From an uncultured Oscillospiraceae bacterium (GTDB lineage: Bacteria; Bacillota; Clostridia; Oscillospirales; Oscillospiraceae): DNA of 61,188 nucleotides. A program made the position numbers and the translations under genes. The DNA is taken from positions 1 through 61,188 of the forward strand of contig CANPWM010000003.1 in the NCBI GenBank assembly GCA_947584295.1, in the 5' to 3' direction. Below the pieces are notes generated by a model that saw only the letters and a list, made by a program, of their open reading frames with translations, was not told where the DNA came from and searched no databases. This document shows positions 41,195-51,024 of this stretch, one piece after another. Each line of letters begins with the position of its first letter. The first letter of the stretch is position 1.

Positions 41195-42535
41195 TCAACC
41201 GACTAAAAGCTTCCCCGTGGGGAATTTCATAGGCGACGCGCCCTGCTCGCCGGTGAGGGCGATGGCCATGGTCAAGCCGCCGATCCGCCCCGCGAACATC
41301 AGCGCCGTCAAAATCAGCTTCGCGCCAATGCCCAGCCCCGCCGTGATCCCGGTGGAGAGGCCCACGGTGGCGACGGCGGAGATCACCTCAAAGAGCGCGT
41401 CCCGCAGGGCCACCGCGTCCAGGGCGCACACGCCGCAGGTGGCGGCGATGATCAGCGTCAGATAGATGACCACGATGGCCGTGGCCTGCCGCACCGTGTC
41501 GTCGTCGATGCGGCGCTTGAACACCACCGGGGGCGACTTCTTCATGGACGCGGCGGTGCAGATCAGCACCACGGCCACGGTGGTGGTCTTAAGGCCTCCG
41601 GCGGTGGAGCCGGGGGATCCGCCCACAAGCATCAGCACCATGGTGAGCAGCGCCCCCGCGTCGGAGAGGGAGGCCATAGGCACCGTGGCAAATCCCGCCG
41701 TGCGGGGCGTCACCGCCTGGAACAGCGCCAGCAGCAGCTTGTCGCCCAGGGAGCCTCCCGCGAAGGCGGCGGAGGCGTCAAAAAGCAGGAAAAGCGCCGT
41801 GGGGACGACGATCAAAAAGGCCGTCATCACCACCACCAGCTTGGAGTGGAGCTTTAAGTCCTTGAGCCGGAATTTCGTGTTGATAAGGTCGTCCCACACG
41901 ATGAAGCCCAGCCCGCCCACAATGATAAGGGCGGAGATGGTCAGCACCACCAGCGGATCCGTGGCAAAGGCGGACAGGGACGCGCCGCCCCGAAAATCCC
42001 CCATCAGGTCAAAGCCCGCGTTGCAGAAAGCGGAAATGGAGTGGAAGGCCGAAAACCACAGGCCCCTCCCCCAGCCGAAAAGGGGGACGAAGCGGATCGC
42101 CAGCAGGGCGGCCCCGGCGGCCTCACAGATAAAGGTGCCCGCGAAAAGCCGCCGCACCAGCTTCACAACGCCCCCGTAGCTGTCGTTCCCGGCGGCCTGC
42201 ATCAGCATACGCGTGTCCGCCAGGCTCGCCCGCTTGCGCACCATGGAGAAAAAGCCCGTGATGATGGTCATGGCCCCCAGGCCCCCGATCTGGATCAGCA
42301 GCAGGATCACCACCTGCCCGAAAAGGCTCCAGTACCCGGCGGTGTCCACCACCGCCAGCCCCGTGACGCAGGCCGCCGACGTGGCTGTAAAGAGGCAGTC
42401 CACATAGGGTGTCCACACCCCCGCGGCCGAGGATAAGGGCGTCGTGAGCAGGAGGGATCCCAGCAGGATCACCCCCAGGAAGCTCAGCACGATCAGGCGC
42501 ACCGGCGTGGCCCGGCGTCTTATTTTGGCGTTCAC
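41195..42535 (-). CDS. ktrB: Potassium uptake membrane subunit (TrkH/KtrB)
   Basis: The protein has 446 residues from a GTG at 42535, after GGGGGAGG; this matches KtrB length. Four pore-like repeats with filter glycines are present, for example TSAACVTGLAVVD and NAGFDLMGDF, and later SPGSTAGGLKTTT. With KtrA it imports potassium, probably coupled to sodium or protons. A longer reading upstream adds a Gly-rich non-membrane stretch without a ribosome site. Confidence 0.92.
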   Translation of the reverse strand: MNAKIRRRATPVRLIVLSFLGVILLGSLLLTTPLSSAAGVWTPYVDCLFTATSAACVTGLAVVDTAGYWSLFGQVVILLLIQIGGLGAMTIITGFFSMVRKRASLADTRMLMQAAGNDSYGGVVKLVRRLFAGTFICEAAGAALLAIRFVPLFGWGRGLWFSAFHSISAFCNAGFDLMGDFRGGASLSAFATDPLVVLTISALIIVGGLGFIVWDDLINTKFRLKDLKLHSKLVVVMTAFLIVVPTALFLLFDASAAFAGGSLGDKLLLALFQAVTPRTAGFATVPMASLSDAGALLTMVLMLVGGSPGSTAGGLKTTTVAVVLICTAASMKKSPPVVFKRRIDDDTVRQATAIVVIYLTLIIAATCGVCALDAVALRDALFEVISAVATVGLSTGITAGLGIGAKLILTALMFAGRIGGLTMAIALTGEQGASPMKFPTGKLLVG

Positions 42536-42602
42536 CGCGCCACCTCCCCCGTAAAATCGAACAAAATTTATTGTACCGCAGATCCGCCGAAAATGCAAGA
42601 AA

Positions 42603-43517
42603 TTACCGCGCGGCCCGCTCCTTCAATTTTTCCAGCACCGCCTGGAAATAATCCGGGAGGCGGCACTCCACCTCCACGCTCTCCCCGGTAACGGGGTGGT
42701 CAAAGCAGAGCTTTTTCGCGTGGAGGCATTGGCCCTCCAGGCCCGGGACGGGCTTTTTGGCCCCGTACACGGTGTCCCCCAGGATCGGGTGGCCGATGCT
42801 GGCCATATGTACCCGGATCTGGTGGGTGCGCCCCGTCTCCAGGCGGCAGCGGACGTGGGTATACCCCGGGAACCGCTCCAGCACCTCCCAGTGGGTCACG
42901 GCGGGACGGCCGTTTTTCTCCGTCACGCACATACGCTTCCTGTCGGTGGGGTGACGGCCGATAGGCGCGTCCACGGTGCCGGAATCCTCCCGCAGATTCC
43001 CCACCACCACACATTCATACGTCCTGGCGAGGGTGTGATCCTTCAGCTGCTCCGCCAGCCGCCTGTGGGCGGCGTCGTTTTTGGCTGCGATCAAAAGGCC
43101 CGAGGTGTCCTTGTCGATCCGATGGACGATGCCCGGTCGCAAAACGCCGTTGATCCCGGAAAGCTCGCTGCCGCAGTGGGCCATCAGGGCGTTGACCAGC
43201 GTCCCCCCGGCGTGGCCGGGGGCGGGGTGTACCACCATACCCTTGGGCTTGTTGACCACGATCACGTCCGCGTCCTCATAGACGATATCCAGCGGAATGT
43301 CCTCCGCCGCGATCTCCGGCGCCTCCGGCTCCGGGATCTCCAGGGTGAGTACGTCCCCCGGCTCCGGGCGGAAGCTCTTTTTCACGGCCCGCCCCCGGCA
43401 GGTGACGCGCCCCTCCTCCAAAAGCTTCTGGACAAAGGCGCGGCTCAGCTCCGGCATAGCCGCCGCGATCAGGGCGTCGGCCCGCCCGGACTCAGTTACC
43501 GTCAGCGTCGCCGTCAT
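42603..43517 (-). CDS. RluD-type 23S rRNA pseudouridine synthase
   Basis: The protein has 304 residues. An S4 domain (about 15-75) precedes the RluA-family catalytic core with the key Asp in HRIDKDTSGLLIAA (about 138) and the RTHQIRVHM motif near 230. Length and domain order match RluD/YlyB-type enzymes. It overlaps lspA by 26 nt, an arrangement common in Firmicutes. Confidence 0.92.
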   Translation of the reverse strand: MTATLTVTESGRADALIAAAMPELSRAFVQKLLEEGRVTCRGRAVKKSFRPEPGDVLTLEIPEPEAPEIAAEDIPLDIVYEDADVIVVNKPKGMVVHPAPGHAGGTLVNALMAHCGSELSGINGVLRPGIVHRIDKDTSGLLIAAKNDAAHRRLAEQLKDHTLARTYECVVVGNLREDSGTVDAPIGRHPTDRKRMCVTEKNGRPAVTHWEVLERFPGYTHVRCRLETGRTHQIRVHMASIGHPILGDTVYGAKKPVPGLEGQCLHAKKLCFDHPVTGESVEVECRLPDYFQAVLEKLKERAAR

Positions 43518-44004
43518 GGGCCTCCTCCTTCAGCCGCTCTCCCTTTTTCGCCCTCTCCTCCCGCATGGAGCGGAGGATATACAAAAGGCAAAACAGCACC
43601 GCGCCCACGTCAATGAAGCTGTCGGCCAGATTGAAAACCGCGAAGCGCACAAATTCCGGGTTGATCATATCCACCACATACCCCAGGAAGGCCCTGTCGA
43701 TCAGGTTCCCCACGTCGCCGCCCAGCACCAGGGCCAGGCCCACCTTCTCCCAGCCGGTGAACCGCCCCTTCAGCAAAAGCCACACCAGCAGCAGCGCCAC
43801 CGCGCCGGAGACCGCCGCCAGGATCCAGGTATGCTCCGAAAGCATGGAGAAGGCCATGCCGGTGTTGCGGATATGGGTCAGCCCCACAAAGCCGGGTATC
43901 AGCTCCACATACCCCTCCAGGGGGATATGGTGTACCACCCAGTATTTAAAAAGCTGATCCGCGGCGCAGCAGGCCGCCGCCAGGAGAAGATAAAGCATAC
44001 GCAC
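43492..44004 (-). CDS. lspA: Lipoprotein signal peptidase
   Basis: The protein has 170 residues and four membrane segments. The two catalytic Asp are visible in GGDVGNLIDR and AVFNLADSFID. NTGMAFSML is also typical. It removes signal peptides from prolipoproteins such as the lipoprotein reductase encoded at 7323-8483. The C-terminal tail is charged. Confidence 0.95.
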   Translation of the reverse strand: MRMLYLLLAAACCAADQLFKYWVVHHIPLEGYVELIPGFVGLTHIRNTGMAFSMLSEHTWILAAVSGAVALLLVWLLLKGRFTGWEKVGLALVLGGDVGNLIDRAFLGYVVDMINPEFVRFAVFNLADSFIDVGAVLFCLLYILRSMREERAKKGERLKEEAHDGDADGN

Positions 44005-44066
44005 ACCTTACATTTACATTGGCGCGGGCGGGTTTTTTGACCCGCCCGCTGCCTATCGAATTTACT

Positions 44067-46877
44067 TTAAAGGGTCTTCACCACATCGGCGCAACGCCGG
44101 CACAGCTCCGGGTGGTCGTGGTCACAGCCCACGCTCTCCGCCCTGTTCCAGCACCGAAGGCACTTGGGCGCGTCGCAGGGGGCCACCTCCACGGCAACGC
44201 CGGGGAAGCTCTCGCCGGGAAGCCCCGCTCCCTCGCCATACACCGTATTGACCCGGGAGACGATGAACATCTGCGCCAGATCCATGCCCGCCAGCTTGTC
44301 AAAATCGTCCCTGGCCGCCGGGGAGACGTACAGCGTCACCTGGGCGTCCAGCGGCTTGCCGATGGATTTGTCCGCCCGCTTGACCTCCAGGGCCTTCAGC
44401 ACATCGGCCCGGAGGGCGATGAGCTTATCCCAACGCTGTGCCTCCGCGTCGTCAAACCGATACTCCGGGTGGACGGCGGGCATATCGTTGAGCATCACAT
44501 GGAGGCCGTTGGCCCCGCTGTCGTGGGGCATGGCCTGCCAGATCTCGTCGCTGGTGAAGGCCAGAATGGGGGCCAGAAGCCGCACCATGGCGTCCAGAAT
44601 GGCGTAGATGGCGCTCTGGGCGCTGCGGCGGCTCAGGGAATCCGCCGCGTCGCAGTAGAGCCTGTCCTTGATGATGTCCAGATAGAAGCTGGACATCTCC
44701 ACCACGCAGAAGTTGTGAATGGCGTAGGTCACCGCGTGGAACTCATACCGCTCATAGGCCGCCAGACACTTCTCCACCAGGGCGTTCAGCCGCACCATGG
44801 CCCACTTGTCCAGCGGGAGCATATCCGCGAACGCCACCAGCTTATCCGGGTCAAAGCCGTTGAGGTTCCCCAGGATATACCGGGCTGTGTTGCGGATCTT
44901 CAGATATTTGTCGGAGAGCTGCTTGAAGATGTTCTCCGAGCAGCGCATATCGTTGCGGTAGTCGGCGCTGGCGGCCCAGAGCCGCACCAGATCCGCGCCG
45001 TACTTTTTGATGACGTCCTCCGGGGCGATGCCGTTGCCCAGGGACTTGTGCATCTGACGGCCCTCGCCGTCCACGGTCCAGCCGTGGGTCAGGACGGTCT
45101 TATAGGGGGCCGCGCCGCGCACCGCCACGGCGGTGAGGAGGCTGGACTGGAACCAGCCGCGGTACTGGTCGCCGCCCTCCATGTATAGATCCGCCGGCCA
45201 GCATTTGGGGGCGTCCAACTCCATGGAGGCGATATGCGTGGAGCCGGAGTCGAACCACCCGTCCAGGGTGTCCGTCTCCTTCTCAAAATGCCCGCAGCCG
45301 CACTCCGGGCAAACAAAGCCCTCGGGGGCGATCTCGTCGGCCTCCAGCTCGAACCAGGCGTTGGAGCCGCGCTCACGGAAAAGCTTTGAGATCTTCTCGA
45401 TTGTCTCCTCCGTGCAGATGGGCTTGCCGCACTCCTTGCAGTAAAGCACCGGGATAGGCAGGCCCCAGTGGCGCTGACGGGAGATACACCAGTCGGCCCG
45501 CTCCCGGATCATGGAGCTGATGCGGTCACGGCCCCAATCGGGCAGCCATGTGACGGCCTCGGCGGCCTTTACCGCGTCCTCCTTGAAGGCGTCCACGGAG
45601 CAGAACCACTGATCGGTGGCCCGGAAGATGATGGGGTTCTTGCACCGCCAGCAGTGGGGGTAGGAGTGGGTGATGTTCTCGCTGGCCAAAAGCGCCCCGC
45701 AGGCCACAAGGTCGTTATAGATCGGCTCGTGGGCCTTGAGGACGCTGAGGCCCTCGTATTTACCGGCGTCGGCGGTGAACCGTCCGGCGTCGTCCACATT
45801 CACCACCAGGTCGCGCCCGGAGGGGATCTGGGGGTACTTCTGGCAAACAAAGAAGTCGTCGGCGCCGTAGGCCGGGGCGGTGTGTACGCAGCCGGTACCG
45901 GCGTCCAGGGTGACGTGGTCGCCCACGATCACAAGGCTCGTCTGGTCAAAGAGGGGGTGCTGGGCCGTCATCAGCTCCAGCTCCGCGCCCTTGAAGGTGG
46001 CCAACACCTCCACCGCCTCCAGGCCCGCCTTTTTCAGCACGGCCTCGGCCAGCTCCCTGGCCATGATGTAGACCTCGCCGTTGCTGGCGCGGGTCAGGGT
46101 ATAGTCATAGCCGGGGTTCAGGCAGATGGCCAGGTTCCCCGGGATCGTCCAGGTGGTGGTGGTCCAGATGACGAAGTAGATGTTGTCCAAAGGCGCGTAC
46201 GCGGAAAGCTTCCCCAGATCGTCCTTCACCCGGAACTTCACAAAGATCGTGGTGACAGGATCCTCGGCGTACTCGATCTCCGCTTCGGCCAGGGCCGTCT
46301 CGTCATGGGGACACCAGTAGACGGGCTTCTTGCCCTTGTAGATGTACCCCTTGCGGTACATCTCGCCAAAGACCTTGACCTCCTCCGCCTCGAACTTGGG
46401 ATCCATGGTCAGATACGGGTGATCCCAGTCCGCCACATACCCCAGGCGCTTGAACTCGTCCCGCTGGATATTTACAAAATTCTGGGCGAACTCCTGGCAG
46501 GCGGAGCGGAACTCCGGCACGCTCATGGCCTTGCGGTTCAGCTTCTGCTGCTTGATGATGGCCGACTCGATGGGCATACCGTGGTTGTCCCAGCCGGGGG
46601 TGAAGGGGGTCTTAAAGCCGGTCATGGACTTATAGCGAACGATAAAGTCCTTGATGGCTTTATTCAGGGCGTGGCCCATGTGCAGATGCCCGTTGGAGAA
46701 GGGAGGGCCGTCGTGAAGCACAAAGAGGGGCTTGCCCTCGTTGCGCTTGAGCATCTCGTGATAGAGATCTATCTCATTCCACCGCGCCAGCATACCCGGC
46801 TCCCGGGTCGGCAGGGAGGCGCGCATGGGAAAGTCTGTTTTCGGAAGGTTGACCGTCTGGTTGTAGTCCTGTGGCAT
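44067..46877 (-). CDS. ileS: Isoleucyl-tRNA synthetase
   Basis: The protein has 936 residues. The HIGH-type motif appears as HLHMGHALNK (about 65) and the KMSKS-type loop as QMHKSLGNGI (about 600). The C-terminal zinc finger CLRCWNRAE...CRRC is of the bacterial type. It charges tRNA-Ile and has a large editing domain. No T-box leader fits in the 42-nt gap upstream, so it is probably transcribed from further up with divIVA. Confidence 0.97.
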   Translation of the reverse strand: MPQDYNQTVNLPKTDFPMRASLPTREPGMLARWNEIDLYHEMLKRNEGKPLFVLHDGPPFSNGHLHMGHALNKAIKDFIVRYKSMTGFKTPFTPGWDNHGMPIESAIIKQQKLNRKAMSVPEFRSACQEFAQNFVNIQRDEFKRLGYVADWDHPYLTMDPKFEAEEVKVFGEMYRKGYIYKGKKPVYWCPHDETALAEAEIEYAEDPVTTIFVKFRVKDDLGKLSAYAPLDNIYFVIWTTTTWTIPGNLAICLNPGYDYTLTRASNGEVYIMARELAEAVLKKAGLEAVEVLATFKGAELELMTAQHPLFDQTSLVIVGDHVTLDAGTGCVHTAPAYGADDFFVCQKYPQIPSGRDLVVNVDDAGRFTADAGKYEGLSVLKAHEPIYNDLVACGALLASENITHSYPHCWRCKNPIIFRATDQWFCSVDAFKEDAVKAAEAVTWLPDWGRDRISSMIRERADWCISRQRHWGLPIPVLYCKECGKPICTEETIEKISKLFRERGSNAWFELEADEIAPEGFVCPECGCGHFEKETDTLDGWFDSGSTHIASMELDAPKCWPADLYMEGGDQYRGWFQSSLLTAVAVRGAAPYKTVLTHGWTVDGEGRQMHKSLGNGIAPEDVIKKYGADLVRLWAASADYRNDMRCSENIFKQLSDKYLKIRNTARYILGNLNGFDPDKLVAFADMLPLDKWAMVRLNALVEKCLAAYERYEFHAVTYAIHNFCVVEMSSFYLDIIKDRLYCDAADSLSRRSAQSAIYAILDAMVRLLAPILAFTSDEIWQAMPHDSGANGLHVMLNDMPAVHPEYRFDDAEAQRWDKLIALRADVLKALEVKRADKSIGKPLDAQVTLYVSPAARDDFDKLAGMDLAQMFIVSRVNTVYGEGAGLPGESFPGVAVEVAPCDAPKCLRCWNRAESVGCDHDHPELCRRCADVVKTL

Positions 46878-46919
46878 TTTCGGATATCCTCGTTTTCCTG
46901 GTTTTCCTTTGATGGATCG

Positions 46920-47876
46920 TTATTTGTCCTTTTTCCCGCCCTTTTTCCGGGGTTCCTCGTCCTCATAGTTGGCGCCGAAGCGCAGGTCGGAAAAATCGAA
47001 CTTGGGCCGGGGCGTAGTCAGCTCGTCCTCCTCGTCCCAGGCCATGCGCTTTGTCTCGCCGTCGCCGGAATAGAAGCGGCGCACGGCGTCGATGTCGATG
47101 CGGCGGGTGGCGGCGGTCATGTCGTCCGACGGCGCGTTGTCGCCGTCTCCGCCCTTTTCGGAGGCCGTCTCCGGCATCAGCTCCTCGCCCAGATCCACGT
47201 TCTCCGGGGGCGCGGGCGGCTCGGCGGAAACCGTCGGCACGGGTTCCGGCTCGCTCTCCGGCTCCGGCGCGGCCTCCGCCTCCGGGGCGGCCTCCGGCTC
47301 CGGCGCGGGTTCGCTCTCCGGCTGGGCGGCGGGCATACGCACCCGCTCCGGCTCCGGGGAGAAGACCGGCTCATGGGCCGGCTCTATCGGCGCGGCGGGC
47401 GCGGACTCGTCCCCGCTGTACTGGGCGTTCACAGAGTCCAGCTTCTCCAAAAAAGCCTCGTACTGGCTCAGGATCTGCCGGGACGCGGACACAAAGGCGG
47501 CAGTCTTGACCTTGGCGGCCTCCAGCTTCATATCCTCGTGGGTGATGTCCTCGGCCACCCTGGCGCGGGACTCGTCGGAGTCCCTGGCGGCGGCGGCCAG
47601 CATCTCGTCGCACTTGACCTTCGTCTCGGCCATCATATCGTCGCTCATCTTCTGGGCGGTCAGAAGCGCCATACGCATGGCGTCCTCGGTGGAGCGGTAC
47701 TCCTCCACCTTCTCCACCAGGACCTTCAGCTTGCCCTTCAGCACCATATTGTCCTTGTAGAGCGTGGCGTAATCCGCGGCCAGCTGCTCTAAGAACTCGT
47801 CAACGGAGGTCATATCATACCCGCCGAATACCGCCTTGGGAAGCTCCTTGCTCTCGATATCCTGAGGTGTCAACAT
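46920..47876 (-). CDS. divIVA: DivIVA domain protein
   Basis: The protein has 318 residues. The N-terminal DivIVA domain (about 1-60) shows GGYDMTSVDEFLEQLA, and a coiled coil runs to about 150. A long Glu/Pro/Ala-rich disordered region covers about 165-245, then a basic tail ends in KKGGKKDK. DivIVA-family proteins bind curved membrane at poles and septa. It lies between sepF and ileS, a typical cell-division neighbourhood. The disordered region is longer than in common family members. Confidence 0.9.
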   Translation of the reverse strand: MLTPQDIESKELPKAVFGGYDMTSVDEFLEQLAADYATLYKDNMVLKGKLKVLVEKVEEYRSTEDAMRMALLTAQKMSDDMMAETKVKCDEMLAAAARDSDESRARVAEDITHEDMKLEAAKVKTAAFVSASRQILSQYEAFLEKLDSVNAQYSGDESAPAAPIEPAHEPVFSPEPERVRMPAAQPESEPAPEPEAAPEAEAAPEPESEPEPVPTVSAEPPAPPENVDLGEELMPETASEKGGDGDNAPSDDMTAATRRIDIDAVRRFYSGDGETKRMAWDEEDELTTPRPKFDFSDLRFGANYEDEEPRKKGGKKDK

Positions 47877-48020
47877 ACAAAATCAACCCTTTCGTGTGGT
47901 CGCCGCCTGTGCCGCCGCTTTCGGGATCGTCCCGGGATCCCGCGCCGGCATCGCGCCGCCTGTCCGGACCGGGCAGGCCGTGGCCGTGCGCGTCCGGTTT
48001 TTTCTGTTTTCTATTTTGAT

Positions 48021-48491
48021 TTAAAAATAAAGTCCGTTGTTCTCCAGCTCGTCGATAAGGTCGCCCATCAGGTTCACGTTGTAGGGCGTAATGAGATACG
48101 TCCCCTGGGCCACCTTCTTGATCTTGCCGTCCTGGGCGAAGGCCACGCCGGAGAGGAAGTCCAAAAGCCTGCGGGAGACGTCCTTGTTGGTGGACTCCAG
48201 GTTCAGCACGACGGTGTGCTTGTCCCGGAGATGCTCGGCGATCTCCGCCGCGTTCTCAAATTTGTCGGGCTTCACCAGCACCACCTGAAGCTGGGTGGTG
48301 GCGTGGATATTCACCACCTTGTTGGCGTCGCGCCGCTCCTCAGGCATACTGCCGGTGGGGACGCGGGTAGGCGCGGCGGTACGGGGCGTCACAGGGATCT
48401 TCTCCGGCGCGCGGGGGGTAAAGTCCTCGAATTCGTCCTCTTCGTCGTCATAGGGCTTGGTCAGTTTCTTAAGCTCGTTCAGAAGTCCCAT
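48021..48491 (-). CDS. sepF: Cell division protein SepF
   Basis: The protein has 156 residues from the ATG at 48491, after GGAGG. A short amphipathic N-terminal membrane-binding helix (MGLLNELKKL) and an acidic linker precede the SepF domain (about 70-150) with VVLNLESTNKDVSRRLLDFL. It anchors FtsZ rings to the membrane. The 144-nt GC-rich gap to divIVA shows nothing recognisable. Confidence 0.95.
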   Translation of the reverse strand: MGLLNELKKLTKPYDDEEDEFEDFTPRAPEKIPVTPRTAAPTRVPTGSMPEERRDANKVVNIHATTQLQVVLVKPDKFENAAEIAEHLRDKHTVVLNLESTNKDVSRRLLDFLSGVAFAQDGKIKKVAQGTYLITPYNVNLMGDLIDELENNGLYF

Positions 48492-48559
48492 TTGTAAAGC
48501 CTCCAAAAAGTAATGATATAAATATATTTCTGCCTCGCCGCCAGGAGGGGCGGGAACGG

Positions 48560-49264
48560 TTACACGTTGTAGTACCGCTGTCCAAAAATGGCCGTGCCTA
48601 CCCGCACCATGTTGGCCCCGCAGGCGATGGCCTCCTCAAAATCGGCGCTCATGCCCATGGACAGGATACACATACAGACATTATCGTATTTTTTCGCGCC
48701 GATGTCAATAAAAAGCTTGCGCATTTGTTCAAAATATTGGACAGTTTTTTCCTTTTCCTCCCCCGCCGGGGGAATGGTCATCAGCCCGCGGACGAAAATC
48801 CCGGGAATTTCCGCGGCTTCGGCGGCCAGCTCCTGCAGCGCCTCCGGCAGTACGCCGGATTTGGACGCCTCCCGGCCGATGTTCACCTCCAGCAGCACGT
48901 CCTGGACAAGTCCCAGCTCCCCGGCCCGCTTGCCGATGAGCCGCAGAAGCTCCGGGGAGTCCGCCGACTGGATCAGCGCCACCCGGCCCGCCACGGCCTT
49001 CACCTTGTTTTTCTGAAGATGCCCGATAAAATGCGCCGCCGCCCCGTCGTAGGCGTTGGCCGCCAGCTTGCTCTCCAGCTCCTGGACCCGGTTCTCGCCG
49101 AACTGGCGAACGCCGCCGTCAAAGGCGGCCCGCACCCGCTCCGGGTCGTTCATCTTGGAGGCCGCCACCAGCACGGCCTCATGACCGGCCCTCTGGGCGG
49201 CGGTATTGACCCGCTCCAGGATCCGCGCGGCGTCGTCCCTTATCTCAAGAAGGCTCTTTTCCAC
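48560..49264 (-). CDS. YggS-type PLP homeostasis protein
   Basis: The protein has 234 residues from a GTG start. The PLP Lys lies in LVAASKMND (about 36), followed by FGENRVQEL and, near the end, the phosphate-binding region LSMGMSADFEEAI. The family has an alanine-racemase-like barrel without racemase activity and helps balance vitamin B6. It is 2 nt downstream of the HlyD-like gene and upstream of sepF, a conserved Gram-positive order. Confidence 0.94.
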   Translation of the reverse strand: MEKSLLEIRDDAARILERVNTAAQRAGHEAVLVAASKMNDPERVRAAFDGGVRQFGENRVQELESKLAANAYDGAAAHFIGHLQKNKVKAVAGRVALIQSADSPELLRLIGKRAGELGLVQDVLLEVNIGREASKSGVLPEALQELAAEAAEIPGIFVRGLMTIPPAGEEKEKTVQYFEQMRKLFIDIGAKKYDNVCMCILSMGMSADFEEAIACGANMVRVGTAIFGQRYYNV

Positions 49265-49266
49265 GC

Positions 49267-50457
49267 CTAACCCTCCACAACCGCGCCGGAGTACAGCTCC
49301 TTGGCCCGGACGATGATGATATCCCCCACCCGGAGGCCGTCGCGGGCCTCCTCCACCATGTAGTAGTCGCCGTTCTCCGCGATGATGTTCACCGGCACGG
49401 CCACGGCGGAAATGCCCTGGAGGACATAGACCACGTTCTCGATCTCCTCCCCGTCCGTGACCACATGGACGGCCTCCCGGGGCACGCTGATGCCTGAGAG
49501 GGTGCCAAAGACGATCTCCGCGGTGGCGCCCCGGAGGGCCGCCACGTCCTGCATATATTTATCCGAGGAGAACACCACGGCGCATACCCCGTCCTCCGGG
49601 GGACTGATGCTCTCCACCAGCATGGTCAGCTCCTGGGAATAGGTGCGGGAGAAAGCGAGCCGCGCGTTTTTCCCGATGGTCAGCTTCCGGGCGCTCACCT
49701 CGTCCATCTGGGTGGCATAGTACCACCTTGTCCCCCGGATCAGCCGCCCCACCACGTTGGCGTCCACCTCCCGGGGCTGGGAGAAGAGGTTTTTGAACTG
49801 CGCCACCGTCAGCTCCCGCACATCGCCGGGGGTGACGCTCTCCAGCCCGTCGGCGGCAAAGGAGAAGGTGCCGGAAAAGGGGGCCGTCACCCGGCCCGTG
49901 TCCGAGGAGGCGCTCTGGCTCAGCTGCCGCAGCTCTTCCTCCAGGGCGGCGATCTCCTCCGCCTCCTGGCCGGTGGCCAGGGCGGTGCGGTAGATAATAT
50001 AGGCGTCCACGTCCTGCTCGATCTCATAGAGCCCGCTCAGATCCCCGCCGGTCACGGCCCGGGCCAGGGAGAGGATCGTCTCCTCAGAAAGCTCGTCCTC
50101 GCTCTTGCCGTTTTTCAGGGCCGTCAGCTGGCGGATCTTCAGCTGTATCTCGCTGATCTGCTGGGCGCGCTCCATAGCGGCGGAGCCGGAATAGCGCACC
50201 GCCACCGTCTCGCCGCTGGCCAGCTTCGCCCCCTCCGTCACCGTCACGGCCACGTTGTCGCCGGAGGCCGTCAGGAGCTGCTCGTCCCGGACGATATACC
50301 CGGAGGTCTCCAGCCCGTCGTGAAGCTCCATGCCCGCGGCCGTCACCGTCCGCAGGGGATCCCGGTAGCTGGAGAGGAAGGAGAGGCCCAGATAGCACAT
50401 GATGGCGATGAACACAAAAACCGCCACGAATTTGATGATCGCGTCGCTCCGCTCCAC
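49267..50457 (-). CDS. HlyD-like membrane-anchored protein
   Basis: The protein has 396 residues from a GTG start after GGAGG. One membrane segment (about 9-29) is followed by lipoyl-like halves around a helical hairpin (about 95-185), as in periplasmic-adaptor-type proteins. No exporter gene adjoins it. Homologues sit beside yggS and sepF in related Clostridia, suggesting an envelope or division role, but the function is unknown. Confidence 0.75.
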   Translation of the reverse strand: MERSDAIIKFVAVFVFIAIMCYLGLSFLSSYRDPLRTVTAAGMELHDGLETSGYIVRDEQLLTASGDNVAVTVTEGAKLASGETVAVRYSGSAAMERAQQISEIQLKIRQLTALKNGKSEDELSEETILSLARAVTGGDLSGLYEIEQDVDAYIIYRTALATGQEAEEIAALEEELRQLSQSASSDTGRVTAPFSGTFSFAADGLESVTPGDVRELTVAQFKNLFSQPREVDANVVGRLIRGTRWYYATQMDEVSARKLTIGKNARLAFSRTYSQELTMLVESISPPEDGVCAVVFSSDKYMQDVAALRGATAEIVFGTLSGISVPREAVHVVTDGEEIENVVYVLQGISAVAVPVNIIAENGDYYMVEEARDGLRVGDIIIVRAKELYSGAVVEG

Positions 50458-50602
50458 GCCCCGGCCTCCTTCCGCCCTTTCATGAACACTGATAACCTTT
50501 GAATTATATCACACTTTTTTTGATTTGTCCATTAAATATATTATGTCATCTTGAAAAAATCCCCCGCCGGGTCAAAACGCCCTCCGGGCGCGGGACAAAC
50601 AA

Positions 50603-50637
50603 GATCCAGGAACAGGCCGCCGCCTGTCCCTGGATCC
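50603..50637 (-). terminator. Terminator of hfq
   Basis: On the minus strand a GATCCAGGGACAGG stem pairs with CCTGTTCCTGGATC and is followed by TTGTTT. It lies 28 nt after the hfq stop. Confidence 0.7.
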
Positions 50638-50664
50638 TTTTCGGCTGACTTTCCCCGCCCGGGC

Positions 50665-50934
50665 TTACCGGAAGGCCGGCTCCCGCTCCGGCAGGCTCTC
50701 CGGCTCCTCCTCCAGCTCCGGGATATTGAGGGATCTGGCCGGGGCGATGGTGGAGATGGCGTGCTTATACACCATCTGCTGCTTCCCCTCGCTCTCCAGC
50801 ATCACCGTGAAGCTGTCAAAGCCCAGCACCGCCCCGCGCATCTGAAAGCCGTTCACCAAAAACACCGTCAGCGGCGCCCGCTTTTTCCTGGCCTCGTTCA
50901 AAAAGGAATCCTGAATATTCAACGCTTTTATCAT
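50665..50934 (-). CDS. hfq: RNA chaperone Hfq
   Basis: The protein has 89 residues. Sm1 ([20 protein letters not shown]) and Sm2 with the diagnostic YKHAISTI are both present. An acidic tail follows. It helps small RNAs pair with mRNAs. It lies after miaA-mutL, the usual order. Confidence 0.95.
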   Translation of the reverse strand: MIKALNIQDSFLNEARKKRAPLTVFLVNGFQMRGAVLGFDSFTVMLESEGKQQMVYKHAISTIAPARSLNIPELEEEPESLPEREPAFR

Positions 50935-51024
50935 ATGTAAGCCGCCTTTCCGCGCTTTGCGCGCTTTATATATTTTTGGAACCTCTCGTGTTCCTTCGGC
51001 CCTTCCGGGCCTGCGGCTTACAGT

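Noticed and set aside
46878..46919. T-box leader for ileS
   Set aside because: Only 42 nt separate ileS from divIVA, too short for a T-box, and no specifier or antiterminator motif is present.
45468..47792. Plus-strand frame across ileS and divIVA
   Set aside because: It spans two well-defined minus-strand genes and has no family resemblance.
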